Below are positions 48,289-59,189 of a DNA stretch of 64,000 bases, piece by piece (the stretch's first letter is position 1; the number at the start of each line of letters is the position of its first letter). Both the position numbers and the translations under genes were made by a program. Below the pieces are notes generated by a model. It was not told the origin of the DNA, did not search any database, and was given only the letters and a program-made list of their open reading frames with translations. Source of the stretch: CAVUAT01 sp963848045 (GTDB lineage: Bacteria; Actinomycetota; Thermoleophilia; Solirubrobacterales; 70-9); NCBI GenBank assembly GCA_963848045.1, contig CAWKCC010000004.1:558001-622000 (forward strand), given 5' to 3'.

Positions 48289-49674
48289 CTAGGCCGCTGC
48301 CTCGAGGCGACCCTTGGCTCCGGCGGCCCGCAGCGCATCGGCCAGGGTCGCCGAGGCCTCGAGGCCGCGGACCGATCCCTCGGCGGGAGCCGGGCCGATC
48401 ACGCGCCGGAGGCCGAACTTGCGGGCCTCTGCGACGCGCCGCTCGGCGTGGCCGACGTAGCGAAGCTCGCCTGTCAGGCCGACCTCGCCGAAGCAGCCCA
48501 GCGGTCGACCATCGGTCTCGAGCGGGCGACCCGCGTGGGCCGAGGCGACCGCCAGCGCCACCGCGAGGTCGGCACCCGGCTCGTCCACGCGAACGCCGCC
48601 CGCCACGTTGACGAAGACGTCGGCGGCGGAGAGCGAGACCCCCGCGTGGCGGGTGAGCACCGCCAGCACCAGCGCCAGGCGGTTGCGGTCCACGCCGGTG
48701 GCCGTGCGCCGGGGCGGCACGACCTCGGTCGGGTTGACCAGAGCCTGGACCTCGACCAGCAGCGGGCGCGTTCCCTCCATCGAACAGAGGATCACCGACC
48801 CCGGCGCCGGGCTCGCCTCGCCCACGAAGCGCGCCGAGGCATCGGCCACCTCGATCAGTCCTCCCTCACGCATCTCGAACACGCCCGTCTCGCTGGTCGC
48901 CCCGAAGCGATTCTTGAGCGCACGCAGGGTGCGGAAGGTCCGCTCGCGCTCGCCCTCGAAGTGCAGGACGCAATCGACGAGGTGCTCGAGAGCCCGCGGC
49001 CCGGCCAGCGAGCCCTCTTTCGTCACGTGCCCGATCAGCAGCATCGTCACGTCGAGGCGCTTGGCCACCTCCATCAGCCCCGCGGTCGCCTCGCGCACCC
49101 CCGCCACGCTGCCGGGAGCCGCGTCACCCACGGCCAGCGTCTGCACGGAGTCGATCACGCAGACCGCCGGCCGCTCGGCCTCTACGGTCGCCAGCACGGC
49201 CTCGAGCGAGTTCTCGGCGATCACCGGCACGTCGAGGGCGGCTTCTCCGAGGCGCTCGGCGCGGGTGCGGATCTGTGCCGGCGACTCCTCGCCCGAGACG
49301 TAGAGCGTCTCGGCACCCGCGGCGCAGACGTTGGCCAGGGCCATCGATGCCAGTGTGCTCTTGCCGATCCCGGGCGCACCGCCGAGCAGCACCAGCGAGC
49401 CCGGGACCATGCCCCCGCCCAGCACCCGGTCGAACTCGGCGATCCCGCTGAGCAGCCGAGCCGAGCGCTCCGAGTGCACCGCCCGCAACGGCATCGGGGT
49501 GGCCGCGGCGGCGCGCCCGCGGGCACCGGAGCGCGGGGCCGCTCTGCCCCCCGCAGCGGCGCTCATCACCTTCTCGAGCGTGTTCCAGGCGCCGCAGCCG
49601 GGACACTGGCCCTGCCAGGTCGGCGAGACATGCCCGCAGTCCGAGCAGACGTGCTGTGTGCGGGCCTTCGCCAT
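48289..49674 (-). CDS. radA: DNA repair protein RadA
   Basis: A 461-residue recombination ATPase/helicase. A four-Cys zinc finger (Cys10, 13, 24, 27), the Walker A GAPGIGKST, the KNRFG motif and the C-terminal Lon-protease-like domain are all present. It helps branch migration. ATG 49674; disA lies 138 bases downstream. Confidence 0.95.
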   Translation of the reverse strand: MAKARTQHVCSDCGHVSPTWQGQCPGCGAWNTLEKVMSAAAGGRAAPRSGARGRAAAATPMPLRAVHSERSARLLSGIAEFDRVLGGGMVPGSLVLLGGAPGIGKSTLASMALANVCAAGAETLYVSGEESPAQIRTRAERLGEAALDVPVIAENSLEAVLATVEAERPAVCVIDSVQTLAVGDAAPGSVAGVREATAGLMEVAKRLDVTMLLIGHVTKEGSLAGPRALEHLVDCVLHFEGERERTFRTLRALKNRFGATSETGVFEMREGGLIEVADASARFVGEASPAPGSVILCSMEGTRPLLVEVQALVNPTEVVPPRRTATGVDRNRLALVLAVLTRHAGVSLSAADVFVNVAGGVRVDEPGADLAVALAVASAHAGRPLETDGRPLGCFGEVGLTGELRYVGHAERRVAEARKFGLRRVIGPAPAEGSVRGLEASATLADALRAAGAKGRLEAAA

Positions 49675-49726
49675 CGAACGATCCTGCCAGCCGCCCCCGA
49701 CGAAACAAGCGCGCGGTGTGCCGAGG

Positions 49727-50161
49727 CTACCCCGGGCTGGAGGGGAATGGCGCGCCCGCGAAGAAGGCGAACCAGACCACGAAGCCGATCATCGAGATGA
49801 TCGCCGTGACCACGAAGAGGCGCTCCACCGGGTCGCTGGCGTGCTCACCGGGGCGGTAGCTGGAGTCGCGCAAGCTGCGGTTCCAGGACTGCCGCCGAGG
49901 ACGCTCGAGCTGCCCCTCGAGCATGCGGCCGCGAACCCACGAGGCGATCACCAGCAGGCCGTAGTAGCTGACCAGGATCCCGGTCATGATGAACACGGCC
50001 ACGGGGCCGGTGACGGCACCAGGCCTGGCGTAGAGGGTCGAGGCGATCCAGATCCAGAAGAGCGGGATGCCGAAGCCGATCAGGACCGCCCCGACCAGGG
50101 TCAGGATGCCGGAACCGGTCCCGACCAAGGCCCTGCGGATGGCTTGTAGAGCGTCAGTCAT
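49727..50161 (-). CDS. Membrane protein of unknown function
   Basis: A 144-residue protein with three membrane helices (about 18-40, 48-72, 115-136) and an Arg-rich cytoplasmic loop between the second and third (GRMLEGQLERPRRQSWNR). No family recognised. ATG 50161. It lies upstream of radA on the same strand. Confidence 0.65.
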   Translation of the reverse strand: MTDALQAIRRALVGTGSGILTLVGAVLIGFGIPLFWIWIASTLYARPGAVTGPVAVFIMTGILVSYYGLLVIASWVRGRMLEGQLERPRRQSWNRSLRDSSYRPGEHASDPVERLFVVTAIISMIGFVVWFAFFAGAPFPSSPG

Positions 50162-50257
50162 CTGACCCGGTTAGGCGGCGCGGCCCGCAAGCGAGAACCG
50201 CTTCGAGGGTAGCGTGGCAGGCTCTCCGATCGGCCCAGCCTCCACCATCCGGGGTGC

Positions 50258-51415
50258 CTACGCGGCGGGTCCTGCAGCCTTGCGCAGGTCGTGCTCGGGC
50301 TCGATGCCCCAGCGCCGCCCTGCCTCGCTCAACCGGGGGGTGACCGGCCAGCCGTCGGCGCGCTCGCTGCCCTCGTGCTCGGGGCTCGCGCCCTTCAGGG
50401 CCATGCAGCCGCGGTTGTCACCGATCTCGCGGATCACGGCCACATCCTCGGCGGTGAGGAGCTGCTCCACCGGCAGCGCCGCGAGCTCGGCGCGCTTGTC
50501 CTCGATCGGGCGCGCGTCCGCCCCCGTCTCCTGGATCAGGGTCGGGACCACGCAGGCGACCGCGTCGTGCGCGAGGTTCCACTGGCAGGCGAGCTGCATC
50601 GGGGTGAGGCCCGTTCGCTCGCAGAGCGGCCGCAGGCGATCGAGCTTGGCGGCACCCTGCTCGATCCAGCCGGCGGGACGGAAGGCGCGGTGGTCGCCGT
50701 CAGGGAGCTCGGCTCCCGGGAGCACGTCACCCCAGAAGAGGCCGCCGTAGTCCACGACCCGGGTGATCACGCGGATCTCCTGTTTGACGGCGGCTCCGAG
50801 GCAGAGCTCGGCGGGCCAGGGCTCGAACGGGTTGAGGATCACCATCGCCCAGTCGATGCGATCGCCGAAGCGCTCGAAGCAGTGGATCAGATCGAGCGTG
50901 AAGCCGTTCGCGGGCCCCGGCGCGACGCCGATCCGCCCCGCCAACCCCTGCTCGCGCAGCGCGGCCATCGCGTCCCAGACCTCCTCGCTCTCATAGCCGG
51001 TGCGGTCGGGGTTGTGGAGCAGCAGCAGGTCGAAGCGGTCGGTGCCGATCCGCCCGAGGCTGCGCTCGGCCGCCGACCGCAGGTAGTCCGCGTACCCTCC
51101 CGGCCCCCGCAGCCTGGGGTCGGTGAAGCGCGGGAAGCCCCTGGGCCCGTCGCGCTCGCCCTCGTAGAAGTCATGGCCGACGGCGCCGACGAGGCTGTAG
51201 GAGTCGCGATCGACGCCGTCGAGTGCGCGCCCGAGCAGGCTGTCGGCCTCCCCCTGGCCGTAGGCGTCGGCGCTCAGCACGGTGTCGATCCCTCCCTCCT
51301 TCCCGGAGTCCGGACGAAGCAGCGCCTCGAGCCTGCGCTCGTCGATCGCCTCGCCGAAGCGCAGGTAGCGCCCCCCGCTCCAGGTACCGATCGCCGTTCT
51401 GCCGGGCTCCCTCAC
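50258..51415 (-). CDS. Aldo/keto reductase family protein
   Basis: A 385-residue TIM-barrel oxidoreductase. The active-site Asp44 and Tyr52 (DTVLSADAYGQGEAD) and the LLLLHNPD His segment match the family; the C-terminal half includes GLTPMQLACQWNL typical of AKRs. It is longer than usual by about 60 residues at the C terminus. GTG 51415 has a TAGCGT -10 box seven bases upstream, which sets the start and excludes the very long antisense extension to 52963. NADPH use is assumed from family. Confidence 0.88.
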   Translation of the reverse strand: MREPGRTAIGTWSGGRYLRFGEAIDERRLEALLRPDSGKEGGIDTVLSADAYGQGEADSLLGRALDGVDRDSYSLVGAVGHDFYEGERDGPRGFPRFTDPRLRGPGGYADYLRSAAERSLGRIGTDRFDLLLLHNPDRTGYESEEVWDAMAALREQGLAGRIGVAPGPANGFTLDLIHCFERFGDRIDWAMVILNPFEPWPAELCLGAAVKQEIRVITRVVDYGGLFWGDVLPGAELPDGDHRAFRPAGWIEQGAAKLDRLRPLCERTGLTPMQLACQWNLAHDAVACVVPTLIQETGADARPIEDKRAELAALPVEQLLTAEDVAVIREIGDNRGCMALKGASPEHEGSERADGWPVTPRLSEAGRRWGIEPEHDLRKAAGPAA

Positions 51416-51422
51416 CCCGGGA

Positions 51423-51428
51423 ACGCTA
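51423..51428 (-). promoter_or_regulatory. -10 box of leaderless promoter for the aldo/keto reductase gene
   Basis: On the minus strand TAGCGT, seven bases before GTG 51415. The divergent box for the oligoendopeptidase unit (TAGCTT at 51472) lies only 43 bases away. Confidence 0.5.
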
Positions 51429-51471
51429 GCGCCACCTTGCAGCGCCGAGCCGGCCGGTTGGCGGCGGTTGC

Positions 51472-51477
51472 TAGCTT
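51472..51477 (+). promoter_or_regulatory. -10 box of leaderless promoter for the leader ORF and oligoendopeptidase
   Basis: TAGCTT, eight bases before the GTG at 51486. Initiation here would yield a transcript starting at a 25-codon open frame that ends at the oligoendopeptidase start. Confidence 0.45.
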
Positions 51478-51485
51478 CCGCCGCA

Positions 51486-51563
51486 GTGGCCCTCGACACC
51501 GCAAGCCGTCCCAGCAACCGCGCGCCGCGGCGAGGGCCGCGCGCCGGCGAGGCGGCGGCGTGA
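51486..51563 (+). CDS. 25-residue leader peptide coupled to the oligoendopeptidase gene
   Basis: A GTG-initiated open frame of 25 codons (V-A-L-D-T-A-S-R-P-S then Arg/Ala/Gly-rich) whose TGA overlaps the GTG of the next gene (GTGA, 51560-51563). A TAGCTT box sits at leaderless distance from its start. It may be a translated leader that couples initiation of the downstream gene. No family or attenuator codon run is seen, so it may only be a translation-coupling device. Confidence 0.35.
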   Translation: MALDTASRPSNRAPRRGPRAGEAAA

Positions 51564-53389
51564 GCACGGTCGAGCAGGTCACCTGGGATCTCTCGCATCT
51601 GCTCGACGTCGAGGAGCTGCCGGGCGCCGACGGAGACGATGCCGTCGTCACGGCCCTGCTCGATCGGGCCGACGGGCTGGCCGACTCCTTCGCCGCGGAG
51701 CACGAGGGCAAGGTGGCCGAGCTCGACGGCGCCGGCCTGCGCGCCGCAATGGAGCGCCTCGCCGAGATCTCCGAGGTCGCCGGGCGCGCGGGCAACTTCG
51801 CCCACCTTCGCTTCGCGGCCGACACCGAGGATCCGGCCAACGGGGCCCTGATGCAGATGGTCTCCGAGCGCGGCACGGCGATCCAGACGAAGCTGATCTT
51901 CTTCGAGCTGGAGTGGGTCGAGGTCCCCGACGAACGCGCCGAGGAGCTGCTCGGCTCCGAGGGGCTCGAGTTCTGCGCCCACTACCTGCGAATGGAGCGC
52001 CGCTACCGGCCCCACCTGCTGTCCAAGCCCGAGGAGACGATCTCGACGGAGCTCGCGGTCACGGGGCGCGGCGCCTGGACCCGCCTCTTCGACGAGCTCA
52101 CATCGGCGATCCGCGTCGATCTGGCCGAAGAGGACGAACCGGTCTCGCTCGACATCGCGCTGTCGCGCCTCATGCACCCCGAGCGCGAGCAGCGCCGCGC
52201 CACGGCTGAGGCGGTGACGGCGGCGCTCGAGCCCGGGCTTCGCACCCGCGCCTACATCTTCAACACGCTCCTCCACGACAAGGCGATCAAGGACCGACTG
52301 CGCGACTACCCAAACTGGCTGGCGGCCCGCAACCTCTCCAACGAGGCCTCCGACGAGTCGGTGCAGGCGCTGGTGGAGGCCGTCAAGGGCCGCTACGGGC
52401 TGGCACGGCGCTGGTATGAGACCAAGGCCAGGCTGCTGGGCCTGGAGCGCCTCGCCGACTACGACCGCATGGCCGCCGTCAGCGCCGACGAGGAGAAGAT
52501 CCCGTGGGAGCAGGGCCGCGCCCTGGTCCAGGACTCGTTCGCCTCCTTCTCCGAGCAGGCCGGCGGGGTGGTCGAGCGCTTCTTCGAGGAACGCTGGATC
52601 GATGCCCCTCCCAACCCCTCCAAGCGGGGCGGCGCCTTCTCTGCCTCCACGGTCCCCTCGGTCCACCCCTACGTGCTGCTCAACTACACCGACCGCCGCC
52701 GCGACGTGCTCACCCTCGCCCACGAGCTGGGCCACGGGCTGCACCAGACCCTGGCCCGCGAGCAGGGTGTCTTCCACCAGGACACGCCGCTGACCGTCGC
52801 CGAGACGGCATCGGTGTTCGCCGAGGAGATCGTCTTCGGGCGCCTGCTCGAGCGGACCGACGACCCGGCCTCGCGGCTCGGCCTGCTGGCCGAGGCAGTC
52901 GAGGGGCAGATCGCCACCGTCTTCCGCCAGATCGCCATGAACCAGTTCGAGGACCGCGTACACACCGCGCGCCGCTCAGAGGGCGAGCTGGCGGTGGAGA
53001 GGATCGGCGAGCTCTGGGCCGAGACCCAGCACGAGCTGCTCGGCGACTCGGTCGAGCTCACCGATGGCTACCGCAGCTGGTGGTCCTACGTCCCCCATTT
53101 CATCGGCGCACCCGGCTACGTATACGCCTACGCCTACGGCCAGCTGCTGGCCCTCTCGGTCTACCGCCTCTACACGGAGCGCGGCGATGAGATGGTGCCC
53201 GGCTACCTGCAGATGCTGAGCGCGGGCGGCTCGATGGCGCCCGAGGAGCTGGGCAAGCTGGTCGGTGTCGACCTCACCGACCCGGGCTTCTGGGATTCGG
53301 GCCTGGAGCTGGTCGAGGAGCAGGTCGAGCAGGCGGTCGTCGCCGCTGAGGCGCTGATCGGCGAGCGCGAGAGCGTCGGCAAGGCGTAG
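51560..53389 (+). CDS. pepF: Oligoendopeptidase F family M3 metallopeptidase
   Basis: A 609-residue cytosolic peptidase. The zinc motif is H388-ELGH392 (LAHELGHGLHQ) with the third ligand in the TVAETASVFAEE helix, and the C-terminal YAYAYGQLLALSVY region is typical. It cleaves short oligopeptides. GTG 51560 is chosen because upstream frame is antisense shadow of the reductase gene. Confidence 0.93.
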   Translation: MSTVEQVTWDLSHLLDVEELPGADGDDAVVTALLDRADGLADSFAAEHEGKVAELDGAGLRAAMERLAEISEVAGRAGNFAHLRFAADTEDPANGALMQMVSERGTAIQTKLIFFELEWVEVPDERAEELLGSEGLEFCAHYLRMERRYRPHLLSKPEETISTELAVTGRGAWTRLFDELTSAIRVDLAEEDEPVSLDIALSRLMHPEREQRRATAEAVTAALEPGLRTRAYIFNTLLHDKAIKDRLRDYPNWLAARNLSNEASDESVQALVEAVKGRYGLARRWYETKARLLGLERLADYDRMAAVSADEEKIPWEQGRALVQDSFASFSEQAGGVVERFFEERWIDAPPNPSKRGGAFSASTVPSVHPYVLLNYTDRRRDVLTLAHELGHGLHQTLAREQGVFHQDTPLTVAETASVFAEEIVFGRLLERTDDPASRLGLLAEAVEGQIATVFRQIAMNQFEDRVHTARRSEGELAVERIGELWAETQHELLGDSVELTDGYRSWWSYVPHFIGAPGYVYAYAYGQLLALSVYRLYTERGDEMVPGYLQMLSAGGSMAPEELGKLVGVDLTDPGFWDSGLELVEEQVEQAVVAAEALIGERESVGKA

Positions 53390-53488
53390 GAGAGGCGCCG
53401 AGGGGCCCACCGAGGTGGCGCTCACCGCCCTCGCAGATCGCCGTCAGCTCGCCGCTGCAGCGTTCCGCGTCTGCTCGGTGCGCGGAGC

Positions 53489-56083
<2,595 letters not shown>

Positions 56084-56234
56084 CTATTGCCTCTTGGTCT
56101 ATCAGTCTCTACGGCGGTTCCGTGCTGATCGGATCAGGGGACGCGGACTCGCCGGGGGCCTAATCCTCTATCGGCTCCTGGCTTGCCGACCCTTGATCTG
56201 ACCTCCGGTTCGATGTGGTGGACAACGAGCGATC

Positions 56235-56262
56235 AGTATAGCTACGGCCCCTCGCCGTCGAA
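56235..56262 (-). promoter_or_regulatory. Promoter for clpC
   Basis: On the minus strand TTCGAC (56257-56262), a 16-base spacer and TATACT (56235-56240). The leader before clpC is about 145 bases. I found no confident heat-shock operator in it. Confidence 0.5.
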
Positions 56263-56356
56263 CCGCGTTGAAACGAGGCTGGCAGGTTCTCCCTGCATCC
56301 TCCGAAGGTCGGCCGGGCTGCGCGCGCCGCCGCCGACGACCCCCTTCGGATCGCGC

Positions 56357-56362
56357 TAGCTT
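56357..56362 (+). promoter_or_regulatory. -10 box of leaderless promoter
   Basis: TAGCTT, six bases before the GTG at 56369; no ribosome binding site between. Confidence 0.4.
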
Positions 56363-56368
56363 GCCCGC

Positions 56369-57058
56369 GTGAGCAAGCTCGGCGACCGCGCCCGCAGCAG
56401 CTGGAGGTCTTCCCGCGAAGGCACCGTCCGCACCGTCCGCTGGATCGGAGGCGGGATCACCGGGGCCCTGAAGGGCTCACGCGAGAGGGTCCGCGCCATA
56501 GCCGGGCGCCGCGACGACCCCGCTGACGGAGCGGGGCCCAAGACGGCGCAGCCGAATGCAGAAGAGCCGAGGGCTGAGCAGGCGGACGCTCAGCCCGGGC
56601 AGCCCGACGCGGCGGCGAGCTCGCTCGAGCGCCTGCGATCGGGTGGCCGCCGGCCGATCCTCTGGATCGCGGCCGGCCTCTTGCTGGCCGCCTGGATCGG
56701 CTGGACGGTCTATGTCTGGGGCGAGAACGGCGCGGCGGCGGGCGTCGGGGTGCTGATCTCGTGGCCGGTCGTGTTCGCGGCCCTGGCCCTGATCGCCGCC
56801 CCGCTGATCGGCGCGGGTGTGTTCGCCCATCGCCACCGCCTCGCCGGAGCCGATCCGCAGGCGACCGAGGGCGCGGGCGCTGACGAACCTGCGGCAGGCG
56901 GGCGCTCCGCCGAGGAAACCGAAGAGGCCGCGGAGGATTCGGCGACGCCGACGCCGACGCCGACTCCGCGCAGACGCAGACGCAGACGATCGGGCAGCGG
57001 AGGACGGGACCGAGGACGAGGCGCCGGGCGAGAAGCGGGAGCCCACCGGGGGCGATAG
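56369..57058 (+). CDS. Membrane protein of unknown function, frameshifted near its C terminus
   Basis: About 200 residues of coherent sequence: a basic N-terminal part (GGGITGALKGSRERVRAI), a disordered Glu/Ala/Gln region, and two membrane helices (about 95-115 and 125-148). After residue 190 the frame turns into an Arg/Gly-rich tail with A-rich third positions and stops at 57058. The next frame over (from about 56985) has almost pure G/C third positions and an acidic end (DGTEDEAPGEKREP) stopping at 57122. The switch lies in a short tandem repeat (GACGCC and GCAGAC units, 56942-56990). No family known. Confidence 0.6.
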   Translation: MSKLGDRARSSWRSSREGTVRTVRWIGGGITGALKGSRERVRAIAGRRDDPADGAGPKTAQPNAEEPRAEQADAQPGQPDAAASSLERLRSGGRRPILWIAAGLLLAAWIGWTVYVWGENGAAAGVGVLISWPVVFAALALIAAPLIGAGVFAHRHRLAGADPQATEGAGADEPAAGGRSAEETEEAAEDSATPTPTPTPRRRRRRRSGSGGRDRGRGAGREAGAHRGR

Positions 57059-57138
57059 CCCCGCCGACGAGGAGGGCGAGAGCTCCGAGGGCGAAGCGGA
57101 CAGGGAGAAGACCTCGGCCTGAGCCGGGCGGCCCGCCG

Positions 57139-58605
57139 TCAGCTCCGCATCGCCGGGAACAGCACCACCTCGCGCAGGCTGCGGGCCCCGGTCAGGATCA
57201 TCACCAGACGGTCTATGCCGAGGCCGACGCCGCCGGTCGGCGGCATGCCGTGCTCGAGCGCCTGCACGTAGGACTCGTCGTAGGGCTGGGCCTCCTCGTC
57301 GCCCCTGGCGATCTCGTCGCCCTGCTGCTCGAAGCGGCGCCGCTGCTCGTCGGGGTCGTTGAGCTCGGTGAACGAGTTGGCGATCTCGATGCCGCCGACG
57401 AAAGCCTCCCAGCGCTCCACCAGGCCCTCGGACGAGCGGTGGCGCTTGGCGAAGGGCGACAGCTCCACCGGGTAGTCGGTGATGAAGGTGGGCTGGATCA
57501 GCTTCGGCTCGACCTCCTTGGAGAGCAGCCCGTCCACGAGCTTGCCCCAGCCTTCCTCCGGGCTCGGCTCGGAGTCCATCGCCTCCGCAAGCTGCTCTCT
57601 GGTGGGGTGCTCGAGCACGTCGATGCCGCTCTGATCGAGAATGGCTTCGCGAAGCGTCAGGCGCCGCCAGGGCGGCGCCAGCTCGATCATCTGGCCGTCG
57701 CGCTCGATCCGGGTGCCGCCAAGCACCTGCCGCGCCACGTGGGCGACCATCGCCTCGAGTTCCTGCGCGGTGTCCTCGTAGTCGGCGTAGGCCTCGTAGT
57801 ACTCGAGCATCGTGAACTCGGGGTTGTGCTTGTGCGAGATGCCCTCGTTGCGGAAGTCCTTACCGAGCTCGTAGACCTTGTCGATCCCCCCGACCACCAG
57901 CCGCTTGAGGTAGAGCTCGGTGGCGATGCGCAGATACAGGTCGCGGTCGAGCGCGTTGTGATGGGTCGTGAATGGCCGTGCCAGCGCCCCGCCGTAGAGC
58001 GGCTGCAGCACCGGGGTCTCGACCTCGAAGAAGCCGCGGCCGTCGAGCCAGCGCCTCACCTCGGCGATCGTGCGGGCGCGCTTGCGAAAGAGATCGCGGG
58101 TCTCGGCGTTGGCGATCAGGTCGAGCTCGCGCTGGCGATAGCGGGTCTCGGTGTCCTCGAGGCCGTGGAACTTCTCGGGCGGCGGGCGCAGGCTCTTCGA
58201 GAGCAGCTCCCAGGCGTCGGCCCGAATCGAGAGCTCACCGCGCTTGCTGGCGAACACCACCCCCTCGATCCCGACGATGTCCCCGATGTCGAGCGCCAGC
58301 AGGCCCCCGTAGGCCTCGCCGAGCTCGTCGAGCCTCGCCTGCACCTGGATCTGGCCGGTGCCGTCGCGGAGGTCGAGAAACGAGGCCTTGCCGTGGCCTC
58401 GGCGCGCGGTCAGCCGGCCCGCGACCCGTTGGCGGTCGCTGGTCTCGATGCCCGCCTCCAGCCCCTCATGGGCCTCGCGCACGGCCGCGATCTCGGTGCG
58501 GTCGGGAAAGCCGTGGGGAAACGGCTCGATCCCCGCCTCCCGCAGTCGCTCGAGCTTGTCGCGCCGCTCGGCGAGCAGGTCGGAGCTGCTCTTCTCCTCG
58601 CTCAC
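57139..58605 (-). CDS. lysS: Lysyl-tRNA synthetase (class II)
   Basis: A 488-residue enzyme. The OB-fold (VAGRLTARRGHGKASFLDLRD), motif 2 (GKDFRNEGISHKHNPEFTMLE) and motif 3 (GVGLGIDRLVMILT) are intact. GTG 58605 is chosen because TAGGCT lies seven bases upstream, in leaderless position; the longer frame to 58641 overlaps it. greA is just upstream on the same strand, as in many bacteria. Confidence 0.95.
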   Translation of the reverse strand: MSEEKSSSDLLAERRDKLERLREAGIEPFPHGFPDRTEIAAVREAHEGLEAGIETSDRQRVAGRLTARRGHGKASFLDLRDGTGQIQVQARLDELGEAYGGLLALDIGDIVGIEGVVFASKRGELSIRADAWELLSKSLRPPPEKFHGLEDTETRYRQRELDLIANAETRDLFRKRARTIAEVRRWLDGRGFFEVETPVLQPLYGGALARPFTTHHNALDRDLYLRIATELYLKRLVVGGIDKVYELGKDFRNEGISHKHNPEFTMLEYYEAYADYEDTAQELEAMVAHVARQVLGGTRIERDGQMIELAPPWRRLTLREAILDQSGIDVLEHPTREQLAEAMDSEPSPEEGWGKLVDGLLSKEVEPKLIQPTFITDYPVELSPFAKRHRSSEGLVERWEAFVGGIEIANSFTELNDPDEQRRRFEQQGDEIARGDEEAQPYDESYVQALEHGMPPTGGVGLGIDRLVMILTGARSLREVVLFPAMRS

Positions 58606-58612
58606 GGGCGGG

Positions 58613-58618
58613 AGCCTA
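58613..58618 (-). promoter_or_regulatory. -10 box of leaderless promoter for lysS
   Basis: On the minus strand TAGGCT, seven bases before GTG 58605. It would let lysS be transcribed separately from greA. Confidence 0.45.
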
Positions 58619-58654
58619 GAGGGCGGCCCAGAGGGCCACACCCGAGCGGCGGGC

Positions 58655-59131
58655 TCAGGCGGCTTCGATCTTGGTGACCTTGAGCTTCTTCTTGGGGCCG
58701 CGCGGCGTCTCGACGGTGACCACCTCGTTCCGCTTGGCGCCGATCAGCGCCTTGCCGATCGGCGACTCGTTCGAGAGCTTGTGCTCAGCGGGGTCAGCCT
58801 CGGCGGCGCCGACAAGCTGGAACTTCTGTGACTTGCCCGACTTCTGGTCCTTGACGTGGACGATCGCGCCGACCGCGACCTCGTCGGTGCCGACATGCTT
58901 CTCGTCGATCACCCGCGAGCGGCGCAGCCGGTCCTGGAGCCGCAGGATTCGCTGCTCGAGCATGGCCTGCTCGTTCTTGGCGTCGTCGTACTCGGCGTTC
59001 TCGGCGATGTCACCGAACTCCCGGGCATCCTTGATCCGGTCGGCGACCTCCCGCCGCTTGTCGGTCTGCAGATGCTCGAGCTCCTGCTTGAGCTTCTCGA
59101 GGCCCTCTTCGGTGATCAGTGTCTCGCGCAC
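58655..59131 (-). CDS. greA: Transcription elongation factor GreA
   Basis: A 158-residue factor that stimulates RNA cleavage in stalled polymerase. The N-terminal coiled coil carries the acidic tip (EFGDIAENAEYDDAK), and the C-terminal FKBP-like domain ends SPIGKALIGAKRNEVVTVETP. The GTG at 59131 matches the normal GreA length; open frame upstream to 59242 is rejected. A GAGG lies upstream of it. Confidence 0.95.
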   Translation of the reverse strand: MRETLITEEGLEKLKQELEHLQTDKRREVADRIKDAREFGDIAENAEYDDAKNEQAMLEQRILRLQDRLRRSRVIDEKHVGTDEVAVGAIVHVKDQKSGKSQKFQLVGAAEADPAEHKLSNESPIGKALIGAKRNEVVTVETPRGPKKKLKVTKIEAA

Positions 59132-59189
59132 TCCTACCTCTTCCTCATGTCCGCTGAGTCGGGGAAAGCCCCTGCTAGTGGCCGAAAAA

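Noticed and set aside
50291..51559. Plus-strand extension of the oligoendopeptidase by 423 codons
   Set aside because: It is antisense to the aldo/keto reductase gene; the peptidase family begins at the GTG at 51560.
51416..52963. Minus-strand extension of the aldo/keto reductase to 901 codons
   Set aside because: The extra part is antisense to the oligoendopeptidase and has no family resemblance; a leaderless promoter marks GTG 51415.
56185..56203. Possible CtsR heptad repeat upstream of clpC (GGTCAGA ... GGTCGGC on the minus strand)
   Set aside because: The spacer is five rather than three bases and the second heptad is a poor match; no ctsR gene is in the window.
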